Shown one piece after another: positions 40,711 through 46,761 of a DNA stretch of 46,761 nt; position 1 is the stretch's first letter; every line of letters starts with the position of its first letter. This stretch comes from Bacteroidota bacterium (GTDB taxonomy: Bacteria; Bacteroidota; Bacteroidia; Bacteroidales; JAAUTT01). The stretch spans positions 1-46,761 of the forward strand of contig JAJYAG010000031.1 in the NCBI GenBank assembly GCA_021779665.1, read 5' to 3'. Position numbers and translations under genes: made by a program. The notes beneath the pieces were generated by a model that did no database searches, had not been told where the DNA came from, and worked only from the letters and a program-made list of their open reading frames with translations.

Positions 40711-40742
40711 GAAAATAAATGATCAAAAATATTGCTATTAAT

Positions 40743-40762
40743 ATACTTTTTAGTATATTTAC
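40743..40762 (+). promoter_or_regulatory. promoter with palindromic operator
   Basis: ATACTTTTTAGTAT (40743-40756) keeps both half sites of the repeated palindrome and overlaps TATATTTAC (40754-40762). A leader with ACACAAACAAC precedes the ATG at 40790. Confidence 0.65.
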
Positions 40763-40789
40763 ATATCAAAACACAAACAACTCAACCGA

Positions 40790-41065
40790 ATGAAAAAGGT
40801 AAACGAAAGTAACAAGGTTTTCAACTTCCACAAAAGAAAAGAAGCTATTCTTCAATTAGCTATTCAAAAAGTAGATATAAAACTTGATTTCTATTCTAAA
40901 GAATCCGAAAAAATACAAGGTAATTGGAGTGATTCGGACAGAGAAAAATTTAAAGACTGGAATAATCTGCATGATTTAAAAGACAGGCTAATGTCAAGAT
41001 TAAATGATAATTACTGTAGTTATCAGAGTTTTTGTTTTAGAAGATTTGGAATTGCAATTTACTAA
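40790..41065 (+). CDS. small hypothetical protein, 91 aa
   Basis: A basic, helical protein (VFNFHKRKEAILQLAIQKVD; LHDLKDRLMSRLNDNY), first gene after the promoter at 40743. Its position at the head of the PcfK/PcfJ operon suggests an early or regulatory role. No family recognised. Confidence 0.6.
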   Translation: MKKVNESNKVFNFHKRKEAILQLAIQKVDIKLDFYSKESEKIQGNWSDSDREKFKDWNNLHDLKDRLMSRLNDNYCSYQSFCFRRFGIAIY

Positions 41066-41076
41066 CAACCAGGAAA

Positions 41077-41217
41077 ATGACAGCAACATTAATCACCCCT
41101 ATAAATGGTTACCGAAACATTGAATTGATTGAAAAAATTGGTTACAAATGGAGAGCAATAATTTGCGGCTCAGGGAAAGAGATTGAAGTTTATGAAGATG
41201 AATTTTCAAAAGAATAG
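41077..41217 (+). CDS. small hypothetical protein, 46 aa
   Basis: A short frame with a beta-hairpin-like pattern (TLITPINGYRNIELIEKIGY, KWRAIICGSGKEIEVYED), 11 bases after the upstream stop. Its composition is coding-like. It ends five bases before the start of the next gene. Function unknown. Confidence 0.5.
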   Translation: MTATLITPINGYRNIELIEKIGYKWRAIICGSGKEIEVYEDEFSKE

Positions 41218-41221
41218 CGAT

Positions 41222-41473
41222 ATGTCAGAAAAGAAAATAATCAAAATCAAATTCGTTGGAGTTGATAACTGGAACCGTCCAGTTTTCAGGAATATTGAAT
41301 CTAAAAGCCATTATGGTAGTGTAAGCACTCTGTTCCCATGGGAATCGAAAGAAGAGGAAGTCGTAAAATATTTCAAAGAGAATATTGATGAACTGGAATA
41401 CTTTGGAAACCACTTCGGATGCGAACCTATGGGTGGATTAGATAGCAGGCTTAAACTGGAAATAGTCGACTAA
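41222..41473 (+). CDS. small hypothetical protein, 83 aa
   Basis: I chose the ATG at 41222 (SEKKIIKIKFVGVDNWNRPV) over an upstream TTG at 41183 that overlaps the previous gene. The FVGVDNWNRPVFR and FKENIDELEYFGNHFGCEP segments recur in small phage and plasmid proteins of Bacteroidota. Function unknown. One base separates it from the methylase-like gene. Confidence 0.65.
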   Translation: MSEKKIIKIKFVGVDNWNRPVFRNIESKSHYGSVSTLFPWESKEEEVVKYFKENIDELEYFGNHFGCEPMGGLDSRLKLEIVD

Positions 41474-41474
41474 C

Positions 41475-42221
41475 ATGAAGGATTTCAATAAGATTTTCGA
41501 GCAGTTGGCTTACCGGCATAGTTACATGAAAGTTTTCGATGATTTCCTGCAGGCTGCAATTTGCGCCCTGGCACTCGGTAGAATGGAAAAGGAATATTAT
41601 GAAACCATAAAGGGCTACAGTCCGGAGGAAGTTAAACAGTTCGGAAATCTTTTTGGAGCTTTGATACTTGCCTATGAAAAGGTTTCAACTCCTGATGGTG
41701 GTTGGGATGATATGCTTGGTCATATTTTCGAAGAGCATAATGGAAAATTTGGCCGGGATGCCTCTGGTCAGTTTTTTACGCCTCCTCATTTATGTGATTT
41801 GATGGCTCAATTATCAGGTGCCGAAACCACAGAAGAAAATAAAATAAATGATCCAGCATGCGGATCGGGGAGATGCCTTATATCTATCGACCGGCTTAAT
41901 CCAAAAAACAGGTTCCATAATTTTTACCTGGGGATGGATGTCGATAGCCGGTGCGTGAAGATGTGTACTTTAAATTTCTTCATGTTCGGCATGAAAGGGG
42001 TGGTAATTCACATGAACTCACTGTCACTTGAAGTATGGAGCGGATACAGGGTTTATCTTCCGGAATCATGTCTCGGAATCAAGCCTCTTTCAAAAGCTCA
42101 ATGTATGGAATACCTCTTTGAAGTACAGAACCCCGAAGTTGACAAAGTACAGAACCCGGTTTTGCTTAATACAGAACCTTCCATAAAGATTGAAAAACCA
42201 AAACAATTGTCACTATTCTAA
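41475..42221 (+). CDS. N6-adenine DNA methylase-like protein with clamp-binding tail
   Basis: The core resembles HsdM-type methylases: GQFFTPPHLCDLMA (98-111) and the SAM motif NDPACGSGRCL (125-135), then GMDVDSRCVKMCTLNFFM. The catalytic NPPF/Y motif is missing; NSLSLEVW (181-188) stands near its place. It may be a non-catalytic relative or a protein of changed chemistry. The last five residues QLSLF are an exact clamp-binding consensus. Proteins of this type often precede PcfK and PcfJ genes in Bacteroidota elements. Confidence 0.8.
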   Translation: MKDFNKIFEQLAYRHSYMKVFDDFLQAAICALALGRMEKEYYETIKGYSPEEVKQFGNLFGALILAYEKVSTPDGGWDDMLGHIFEEHNGKFGRDASGQFFTPPHLCDLMAQLSGAETTEENKINDPACGSGRCLISIDRLNPKNRFHNFYLGMDVDSRCVKMCTLNFFMFGMKGVVIHMNSLSLEVWSGYRVYLPESCLGIKPLSKAQCMEYLFEVQNPEVDKVQNPVLLNTEPSIKIEKPKQLSLF

Positions 42222-42237
42222 TTAAACATATCTACAA

Positions 42238-42645
42238 ATGAAAGCATCGGAAAATTTTAAAAATGTTATTAGTGCCCGTCTCCAGAAGATGGGCGAGGAA
42301 GATCCTCTTTTTGCTGAATCTCTTAAAAAGGCGGACAAGAACATCGATGATTGTATTACTTACATCCTGAATACGGTCCAGAAGAGTGGATGTCAAGGGT
42401 TCACGGATGAGGAGATCTTCGGGATGGCAGCTCACTATTACGATGAGGATAAAATCGAAATTGGAAAGCCGGTTAATTGTAAAGTAGTGGTTAATCATTC
42501 TGTCGAGCTTACTCCGGAAGACATGCAGGAGGCAAAGAAAATTGCCATGGATAAAGCTATTGCAGAGGAGCGCGAGAAGTTGAAAAAGAAAGCTGAAGCC
42601 AAGAAACAGGAGGCTGCACAGACAACTCAGGGAAGTTTATTCTAA
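42238..42645 (+). CDS. PcfK-like protein with clamp-binding tail
   Basis: A 135-aa protein with the PcfK pattern: helical N-terminus (FKNVISARLQKMGEEDPLFA), KKADKNIDDCITYILN (residues 30-45), CQGFTDEEIFGMAAHYYDED, and a Lys/Glu-rich coiled end. The C-terminus is QGSLF, a weaker clamp-type motif. PcfK and PcfJ occur as neighbours in conjugative plasmids such as pCF10; their roles are poorly known. The PcfJ gene follows. Confidence 0.85.
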   Translation: MKASENFKNVISARLQKMGEEDPLFAESLKKADKNIDDCITYILNTVQKSGCQGFTDEEIFGMAAHYYDEDKIEIGKPVNCKVVVNHSVELTPEDMQEAKKIAMDKAIAEEREKLKKKAEAKKQEAAQTTQGSLF

Positions 42646-42669
42646 TAACCTCTAATTTTTCTCTAATAG

Positions 42670-43980
42670 ATGAAACCGCGTACAAAATTACAAGTCCGGG
42701 TATTAAAACTAAGTAATCGGCTTGACATCATAAATAATGAAATGCTTCAATGGGCAATAAAATATTGTTTGAAACATGAAGGATTTATGACTAAAAACCG
42801 TGTACTGTGCATGGATTGTGGAAATAGTTTTTCTCCTGGAATAGTTCGTAATAAAAAAGCTGTATGTCCTCATTGCTCTTCTAAATTGGCAGTAAAAGCA
42901 TCCAAATGTAGAACACTTGAACAAGACATCTATGTAGCAAAAGCTCAAATTTATGAAGAGTTTCAGATTGTAAGGAACTACAAAGTATATTCCAGGCATA
43001 AAGCAGGGCAAAAGGCTAAATATGGCATTTACGAAATATTGCAACATTGGATTATACCAGGAGGAAAGCGTGAGGTAATAGCCCGTAATCACTCATTGAA
43101 TTATTACGTCGACTCATGGAACGGTGATATGGAAATTCGGAATAAATCGTTTGATTGGAGAGGGAACAAGTATGATGTTTATCCAGAAAAGATTCATCCA
43201 AAGTCACAGTTTATGCCTGAGTTTTCAAAAATTGGGATCTCGCATAACCTTCAAGAAATGACACTTCTGGAAGCCATAATGAAAGTGCCGAATGATTCTA
43301 AATTGGAAACATTGATAAAGTGTAAACAATATTCATTACTGTTTCATTTTCGGGATAAGAACATACACCAGTACTGGACAGCAATAAAGATATGTATCAG
43401 AAACAAGTATTTTGTCAAAGATGTCCAGATGTGGGTTGACTACATCGATTTGCTTAATTACTTTAACAAAGATCTCCATAATGCCTATTATGTATGCCCT
43501 AAAAACTTGAAAAAGTCGCATGACAAATTAGTCAAGAAAAAGAGGGATGAACAAAATAGAAAGCGAATCGCAGAATTAAGGCGAAAATTGAAAGAAGATC
43601 AAGAGGAGTATGTTAAGCTAAGGGGCAGCATATTTGGTTTCAGAATTGCTGATGGTGATTTAATCATCAAGCCAATTGAATCTGTCGAGGAATGCATGAA
43701 CGAAGGTGATTTGTTAAAGCATTGCGTATTCACCAACGAGTACTACAAGAAAGAAGAATCTTTAATCTTATCAGCTCGAGTCGATGACAAACCAATTGAA
43801 ACAATTGAAGTTTCCCTCCGGCATCTTAAGGTAGTTCAATCCCGGGGGATGCATAATAAGCCATCACCATATCATGAAAAGATTGTCGATTTAGTCCACA
43901 ACAACATTAAAGAAATAGCCAAAAAACTTAAAACCAAAAAGCATGTACAACGGAAAAGTGATTTACAACCCATCGGGTAA
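42670..43980 (+). CDS. PcfJ-like protein with zinc ribbon
   Basis: The 436-aa protein has a zinc ribbon at C47, C50, C66 and C69 (VLCMDCGN; AVCPHCSS) and the PcfJ C-terminal signature SVEECMNEGDLLKHCVFTNE with Y-Y, followed by ETIEVSLRHLKVVQSRGMHN. A coiled, basic stretch lies near 280-310. Function unknown, probably nucleic-acid linked. The gene overlaps the radical SAM gene by 38 bases. Confidence 0.87.
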   Translation: MKPRTKLQVRVLKLSNRLDIINNEMLQWAIKYCLKHEGFMTKNRVLCMDCGNSFSPGIVRNKKAVCPHCSSKLAVKASKCRTLEQDIYVAKAQIYEEFQIVRNYKVYSRHKAGQKAKYGIYEILQHWIIPGGKREVIARNHSLNYYVDSWNGDMEIRNKSFDWRGNKYDVYPEKIHPKSQFMPEFSKIGISHNLQEMTLLEAIMKVPNDSKLETLIKCKQYSLLFHFRDKNIHQYWTAIKICIRNKYFVKDVQMWVDYIDLLNYFNKDLHNAYYVCPKNLKKSHDKLVKKKRDEQNRKRIAELRRKLKEDQEEYVKLRGSIFGFRIADGDLIIKPIESVEECMNEGDLLKHCVFTNEYYKKEESLILSARVDDKPIETIEVSLRHLKVVQSRGMHNKPSPYHEKIVDLVHNNIKEIAKKLKTKKHVQRKSDLQPIG

Positions 43981-44755
43981 AGCGGGAGAATATAGTTATT
44001 GGGCTGCAAATTTTTACAACGGGTGTTCCGCGCGTTGTGAATATTGCTACAACAGAAAAGGAGTTGTAGCGAAAGTATTGGGGGGTGATATTCCTACTCT
44101 GAAAAAATCACTCGGTACAATTGAGCAAGCATTTCATTTTTTCAAAATAGAAGTTGAAAAGAATTTGGAAGAATTAAGAAGAAATGGGTTGTTTTTTAAT
44201 TTCGTTTCAGATCCGTTTTTAGACGAAACAAGAGAATTGAATACATGGTGTATGAGGTACGCTATGGAATTAGGTATTAAGGTAAAGTCATTGACAAAGC
44301 AAACGAAGTGGGTTGGTTATTTTCTTATGTTTTCAGAAAACATAGATAAAAGAATTGATGTTAAAAATCTATTCCATATTGGCTTTACTCTAACAGGACA
44401 TGATTCACTCGAACCAGGAGCCGCAACCAATCTGGAACGGATTGAGGCAGCAACCAAATTAAAAGCTGCAGGTTTTAAGGTCTGGTTTTCTATCGAACCA
44501 ATAATTGATATCGAAAGCAGCTGGAAGTGCATCATTCAAACGTCTCACATTTCTGATTTATACAAAATTGGACTTCAATCCGGAAAAAAGTACGACAAAC
44601 ACGACATCAAGGTTTTTATGGACAATGTAATAAGAATTACAAAAAACGAATTCAGATCCGTTCCGGTATATTTCAAGGATTCACTTCTTAAACAGGCGGG
44701 AATTTCCCGCGAATCCCTCCCTTCCAATTGTGTTGACCGAACTTTTAATCTGTGA
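43943..44755 (+). CDS. radical SAM enzyme
   Basis: The cluster motif is C28-x3-C32-x2-C35 (GCSARCEYCYN), with the following Tyr typical of the family. The order of strands and helices fits a partial TIM barrel. Features such as NFVSDPFLDETREL and FTLTGHDSLEPGAATNLERI are shared with the SPL/DUF5131-like branch found in phages. Substrate unknown; base modification, tRNA modification or repair are possible. It is translated from within the end of the PcfJ gene. Confidence 0.85.
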   Translation: MYNGKVIYNPSGKAGEYSYWAANFYNGCSARCEYCYNRKGVVAKVLGGDIPTLKKSLGTIEQAFHFFKIEVEKNLEELRRNGLFFNFVSDPFLDETRELNTWCMRYAMELGIKVKSLTKQTKWVGYFLMFSENIDKRIDVKNLFHIGFTLTGHDSLEPGAATNLERIEAATKLKAAGFKVWFSIEPIIDIESSWKCIIQTSHISDLYKIGLQSGKKYDKHDIKVFMDNVIRITKNEFRSVPVYFKDSLLKQAGISRESLPSNCVDRTFNL

Positions 44756-44758
44756 TAT

Positions 44759-45154
44759 ATGTGGCAATCTGATAATGTGATATTTAATGTAAATGGTAGA
44801 GGTTTGGAAGCGCTTACCAAAACATTAGAACTTGTTTTTAAAGGAAGCATGGTAGAAGGGTGGAAATTCAAAAAAGATTATGGTTTATGCCTTTATCAAC
44901 ACGACTCAACAAGCAAAAAAGATATAAATAGATTTCCAGTAAAAATTTCCCCTTCTAAAGCTTCGGAAATAGTATTTGATTGGCTTAAAAGTGATGAAGC
45001 TAAACTTGTTCCATGTAAAGGTTGGGATGCTGATTATGATCATGACGGAATTAATGAACTTGGATGGAGGGTCTATACTGAAGATTGGGGACATATCGAT
45101 GGAGATAGGGATGTTGTAGCAATCAAACCATGCTATTTGTGGTATGGAAAATAA
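44759..45154 (+). CDS. hypothetical protein, 131 aa
   Basis: Soluble protein with Trp-rich segments (FDWLKSDEAKLVPCKGWDAD; LGWRVYTEDWGHIDGD). The D-x-D-x-D region DADYDHDGIN could bind a metal ion. It follows the radical SAM gene by three bases and is probably in the same operon. No family recognised. Confidence 0.6.
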   Translation: MWQSDNVIFNVNGRGLEALTKTLELVFKGSMVEGWKFKKDYGLCLYQHDSTSKKDINRFPVKISPSKASEIVFDWLKSDEAKLVPCKGWDADYDHDGINELGWRVYTEDWGHIDGDRDVVAIKPCYLWYGK

Positions 45155-45187
45155 TTGTAAAATCATTCAAAAACTTAATACCAAACT

Positions 45188-45610
45188 ATGAAAACAACAA
45201 TCAAAGTAAAAAAAGAAGTTGAGATTAAAACACTGGTTGTAAAGGCTGGCGTTCGTTATTGGGAAGATACTGAAGTAAACGGAGTGAGTGATGAAAACGG
45301 TGATTTAATTCCTTGCCGTGAAGGTGATTTATGGTGCCCGATAATTGATATTGATACTGGGAAAATCACAAACTGGAAACAGGGAGTTTCGGCAGAAGTT
45401 CATTACAAGGTTGTGGATAACGGTAGTTATTATTTACATGACGAAAAAGGCGAATCAGTTCTTTCAATTGTATACGACTATGTTCCATCTATCCTTTGCC
45501 CGAAAGAACCAGGGTACGGCGATTATATCATCATGGATATTGATGAAAATGGTCAAATTAAGAATTGGAAACCAAATATTGAAGATTTTCAGGAAGAAGA
45601 TGAAGATTGA
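45188..45610 (+). CDS. conserved phage protein with internal repeat, 140 aa
   Basis: Two related units, IIDIDTGKITNWKQG (near 56) and IIMDIDENGQIKNWKP (near 115), indicate a duplicated beta motif. The GDLWCPIIDIDTG pattern recurs in a phage protein family of unknown function. It ends in a very acidic tail and overlaps the next gene by 11 bases. Confidence 0.7.
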   Translation: MKTTIKVKKEVEIKTLVVKAGVRYWEDTEVNGVSDENGDLIPCREGDLWCPIIDIDTGKITNWKQGVSAEVHYKVVDNGSYYLHDEKGESVLSIVYDYVPSILCPKEPGYGDYIIMDIDENGQIKNWKPNIEDFQEEDED

Positions 45611-45779
45611 GGAAGAAGCTCCGATTTGCCATGCAAATTTCACCTATGAAAAGTGCGACCGAATTCAGATGTTCGGTTGTACTTTTTGCGATCTGAACCC
45701 GAACAAGGAAGAATGGTTCTCGAAGGAACATAAAGAAGGGGAACAATTACGCATGAATTTCGAACATAGAAAGGATTGA
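45600..45779 (+). CDS. small Cys-rich protein, 59 aa
   Basis: I chose the ATG at 45600; the frame is open further upstream only as a shadow of the previous gene. Four Cys (ICHANFTYEKC; FGCTFC, pattern C-x8-C-x6-C-x2-C) suggest a zinc finger. The end of the gene forms one arm of a 13-bp inverted repeat (45764-45776). Confidence 0.6.
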   Translation: MKIEEEAPICHANFTYEKCDRIQMFGCTFCDLNPNKEEWFSKEHKEGEQLRMNFEHRKD

Positions 45780-45817
45780 AATACAACTGTTTAATTAATT
45801 CTATATCCTTTCTATGT
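45764..45817 (+). repeat. 13-bp inverted repeat at gene end
   Basis: ACATAGAAAGGAT (45764-45776) is perfectly complementary to ATCCTTTCTATGT (45805-45817), with 28 bases between. TTCTATGT is also repeated directly at 45810 and 45822. No T-run follows, so an operator or RNA-stability hairpin is more likely than a terminator. Confidence 0.6.
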
Positions 45818-45866
45818 GAAATTCTATGTAAAAAATCGAATTTATTACGCACAAAAATTAACATAG

Positions 45867-46241
45867 ATGTTTAAAGTACCTGAAAAATTTAGAAAGAAGT
45901 CCGGCGCAATGGCAACGGACGAAAGTTACGGCACAAATGGAGCGTTTCTTGTGCCTTTAAATCATGGAACCATTATCGCTGTTTGCATAGCCGCAATAGG
46001 TGAAGGGTTTGAGCATGTTTCAGTTTCACTCGGTAACAAGAAAGGCGGTATTAACCGGTGTCCGACCTGGAATGAAATGTGCGAAATAAAAGATCTGTTT
46101 TGGGATGAAGATGATTGCGTGATGCAATTGCACCCTCCGAAGGAAGATTGGATAAGTAATCATGACTACTGCTTGCATCTTTGGCGTCCAATCGGTCAGG
46201 AAATTCCACGTCCACATCATTCATTAGTTGGAATAAAATGA
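45867..46241 (+). CDS. conserved phage protein, 124 aa (DUF7694-like)
   Basis: The pattern EHVSVSL, RCPTWNEMCEIKDLFWDEDD, QLHPPKEDWIS and YCLHLWRP marks a family frequent in phages and plasmids, which I tentatively place as DUF7694. Function unknown. The start follows an 87-base AT-rich gap. ATGA coupling links it to the next gene. Confidence 0.75.
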   Translation: MFKVPEKFRKKSGAMATDESYGTNGAFLVPLNHGTIIAVCIAAIGEGFEHVSVSLGNKKGGINRCPTWNEMCEIKDLFWDEDDCVMQLHPPKEDWISNHDYCLHLWRPIGQEIPRPHHSLVGIK

Positions 46242-46417
46242 AAAGGCCTGGATATTTGGTAGAAACCAAAAGTGGGAAAAAGGGCCGGACATTCCATGAC
46301 AAAGGAGAGGTAAACGGGAAAATTCCGGTTTATCTTGAAGAAAAGCCTTTTGTTTACAGCGAGAAGGCTATTTTATGCGAAAAGGAAAGTTTAAAACTTA
46401 AAGGATTTATTGATTAA
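46238..46417 (+). CDS. small hypothetical protein, 59 aa
   Basis: The ATG at 46238 overlaps the upstream stop. The segment GYLVETKSGKKGRTFHDKGE and VNGKIPVYLEEKPFVYSEKA looks like a small beta-barrel of a common phage type. Function unknown. Confidence 0.65.
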   Translation: MKRPGYLVETKSGKKGRTFHDKGEVNGKIPVYLEEKPFVYSEKAILCEKESLKLKGFID

Positions 46418-46419
46418 CT

Positions 46420-46605
46420 ATGAAAATAATCATTGACAATAAGGGTAATGCTCATTTTGTAGATGAAGCGCCGGCGCAAGTTGAACTACATGTAAGTGGT
46501 AACGTGATAGATTATTCTGAAGGGTTAGTAAGGCTTACAGAGGAAGGTGGAACATTTGATAAAATTGTTGCTTTCTCTTCAGAGTGCAAAAAGTTTGAAT
46601 CATGA
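46420..46605 (+). CDS. small hypothetical protein, 61 aa
   Basis: A small acidic protein two bases after the previous stop (KIIIDNKGNAHFVDEAPAQV). It ends in an ATGA overlap with the next gene. No family recognised. Confidence 0.6.
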   Translation: MKIIIDNKGNAHFVDEAPAQVELHVSGNVIDYSEGLVRLTEEGGTFDKIVAFSSECKKFES

Positions 46606-46761
46606 AAGCTATTTCTGTAAAACAACCATGGGTCGGAAATATTGCAGTAGGAAAAAAGACTGCTGAAATTCGGAGTCGGAGAATTAAACCGATGGGTGAT
46701 ATTCTTATATGTTCTGCTCAGCTTCCATTTGAAGGGATTGGTAGGTACCAGTGCAATAATA
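46602..46761 (+). CDS. ASCH domain protein, 3' end outside window
   Basis: The visible 53 residues start with the ASCH signature (KAISVKQPWVGNIAVGKKTA; EIRSRR; GDILICSA), an RNA-binding fold related to PUA. The gene continues past the window edge. In phages such proteins are thought to act on RNA or translation. Confidence 0.8.
   Translation, partial: MKAISVKQPWVGNIAVGKKTAEIRSRRIKPMGDILICSAQLPFEGIGRYQCNN

Noticed and set aside
45345-45599. A longer start for the small Cys-rich gene (open frame from 45345).
   Set aside because: The upstream part is a shadow of the 140-aa gene in another frame; the Cys pattern starts after the ATG at 45600.
1-46761. The window as a complete circular genome.
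   Set aside because: Joining the end to the start would stop the ASCH gene after only a few more codons and gives no full domain, so the window is a part of a longer molecule.

Overview
The window is a 46.8 kb segment of a tailed phage (or prophage) of a Bacteroidota host, with siphovirus-type morphogenesis genes. Every gene I can support lies on the + strand. The host assignment rests on several signals: promoters with a TAnnTTTR-like -7 box and almost no Shine-Dalgarno sites; four secreted proteins whose signal peptides all end in A|Q; a lipoprotein with a lipid-Cys followed by an acidic/lysine stretch; and PcfK/PcfJ genes typical of Bacteroidota mobile elements. I see no integrase, excisionase or CI-like repressor. 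The first and last genes are cut by the window edges, and joining the two ends does not give a continuous gene, so more genome exists outside.

Layout. 1-3.8 kb: replication (hypothetical genes, a Lin1244/Lin1753-type replication protein with helically phased iterons inside its gene, then a DnaB helicase). 3.9-6.3 kb: a promoter followed by small accessory genes, a DUF488 protein, an ECF-type sigma factor and tRNA-Gly(TCC). 6.3-8.9 kb: an HNH homing endonuclease, a probable DNA-modification protein (D12 methyltransferase-like part plus a possible Mom/GNAT-like part) and a ParB-domain protein. 8.9-13.8 kb: terminase small and large subunits, SPP1-type portal, minor capsid protein. 13.8-16.0 kb: an RNA-rich accessory insert inside the head module, with its own promoters and terminators, tRNA-Glu(TTC), an expanded tRNA-like gene, tiny proteins and a lipoprotein. 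16.0-24.3 kb: scaffold, decoration and major capsid proteins, connectors, major tail protein, tail chaperone with a predicted -1 frameshift, tape measure. 24.3-35.6 kb: distal tail, tail-tip/fibre with an S74 chaperone, a receptor-binding candidate, small tail genes, then an unusual block of four proteins with Sec signal peptides (one with HExxH), and membrane proteins including a holin candidate. 35.7-37.9 kb: lysis (membrane-anchored coiled coil, amidase, membrane protein) plus a second iteron array and a very AT-rich stretch. 38-46.8 kb: early/accessory genes (RadC-like, nucleotidyltransferase-like, N6-methylase-like, PcfK, PcfJ, radical SAM, ASCH).

How it works together. The two iteron arrays share a 16-bp palindrome (15/16 identical) and the same GAAAGTA core, and probably form the replication control system read by the initiator and DnaB. 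Three accessory proteins end in Q-x-S-L-F, a sliding-clamp-binding signature, which suggests recruitment to the replication fork. A repeated operator-like palindrome (ATACT-N4-AGTAT) overlaps the -7 box of several promoters and would give coordinated control; the phage sigma factor and a 54-aa helix-turn-helix candidate are possible players. All functional calls come from reading motifs by eye; no database search was run.
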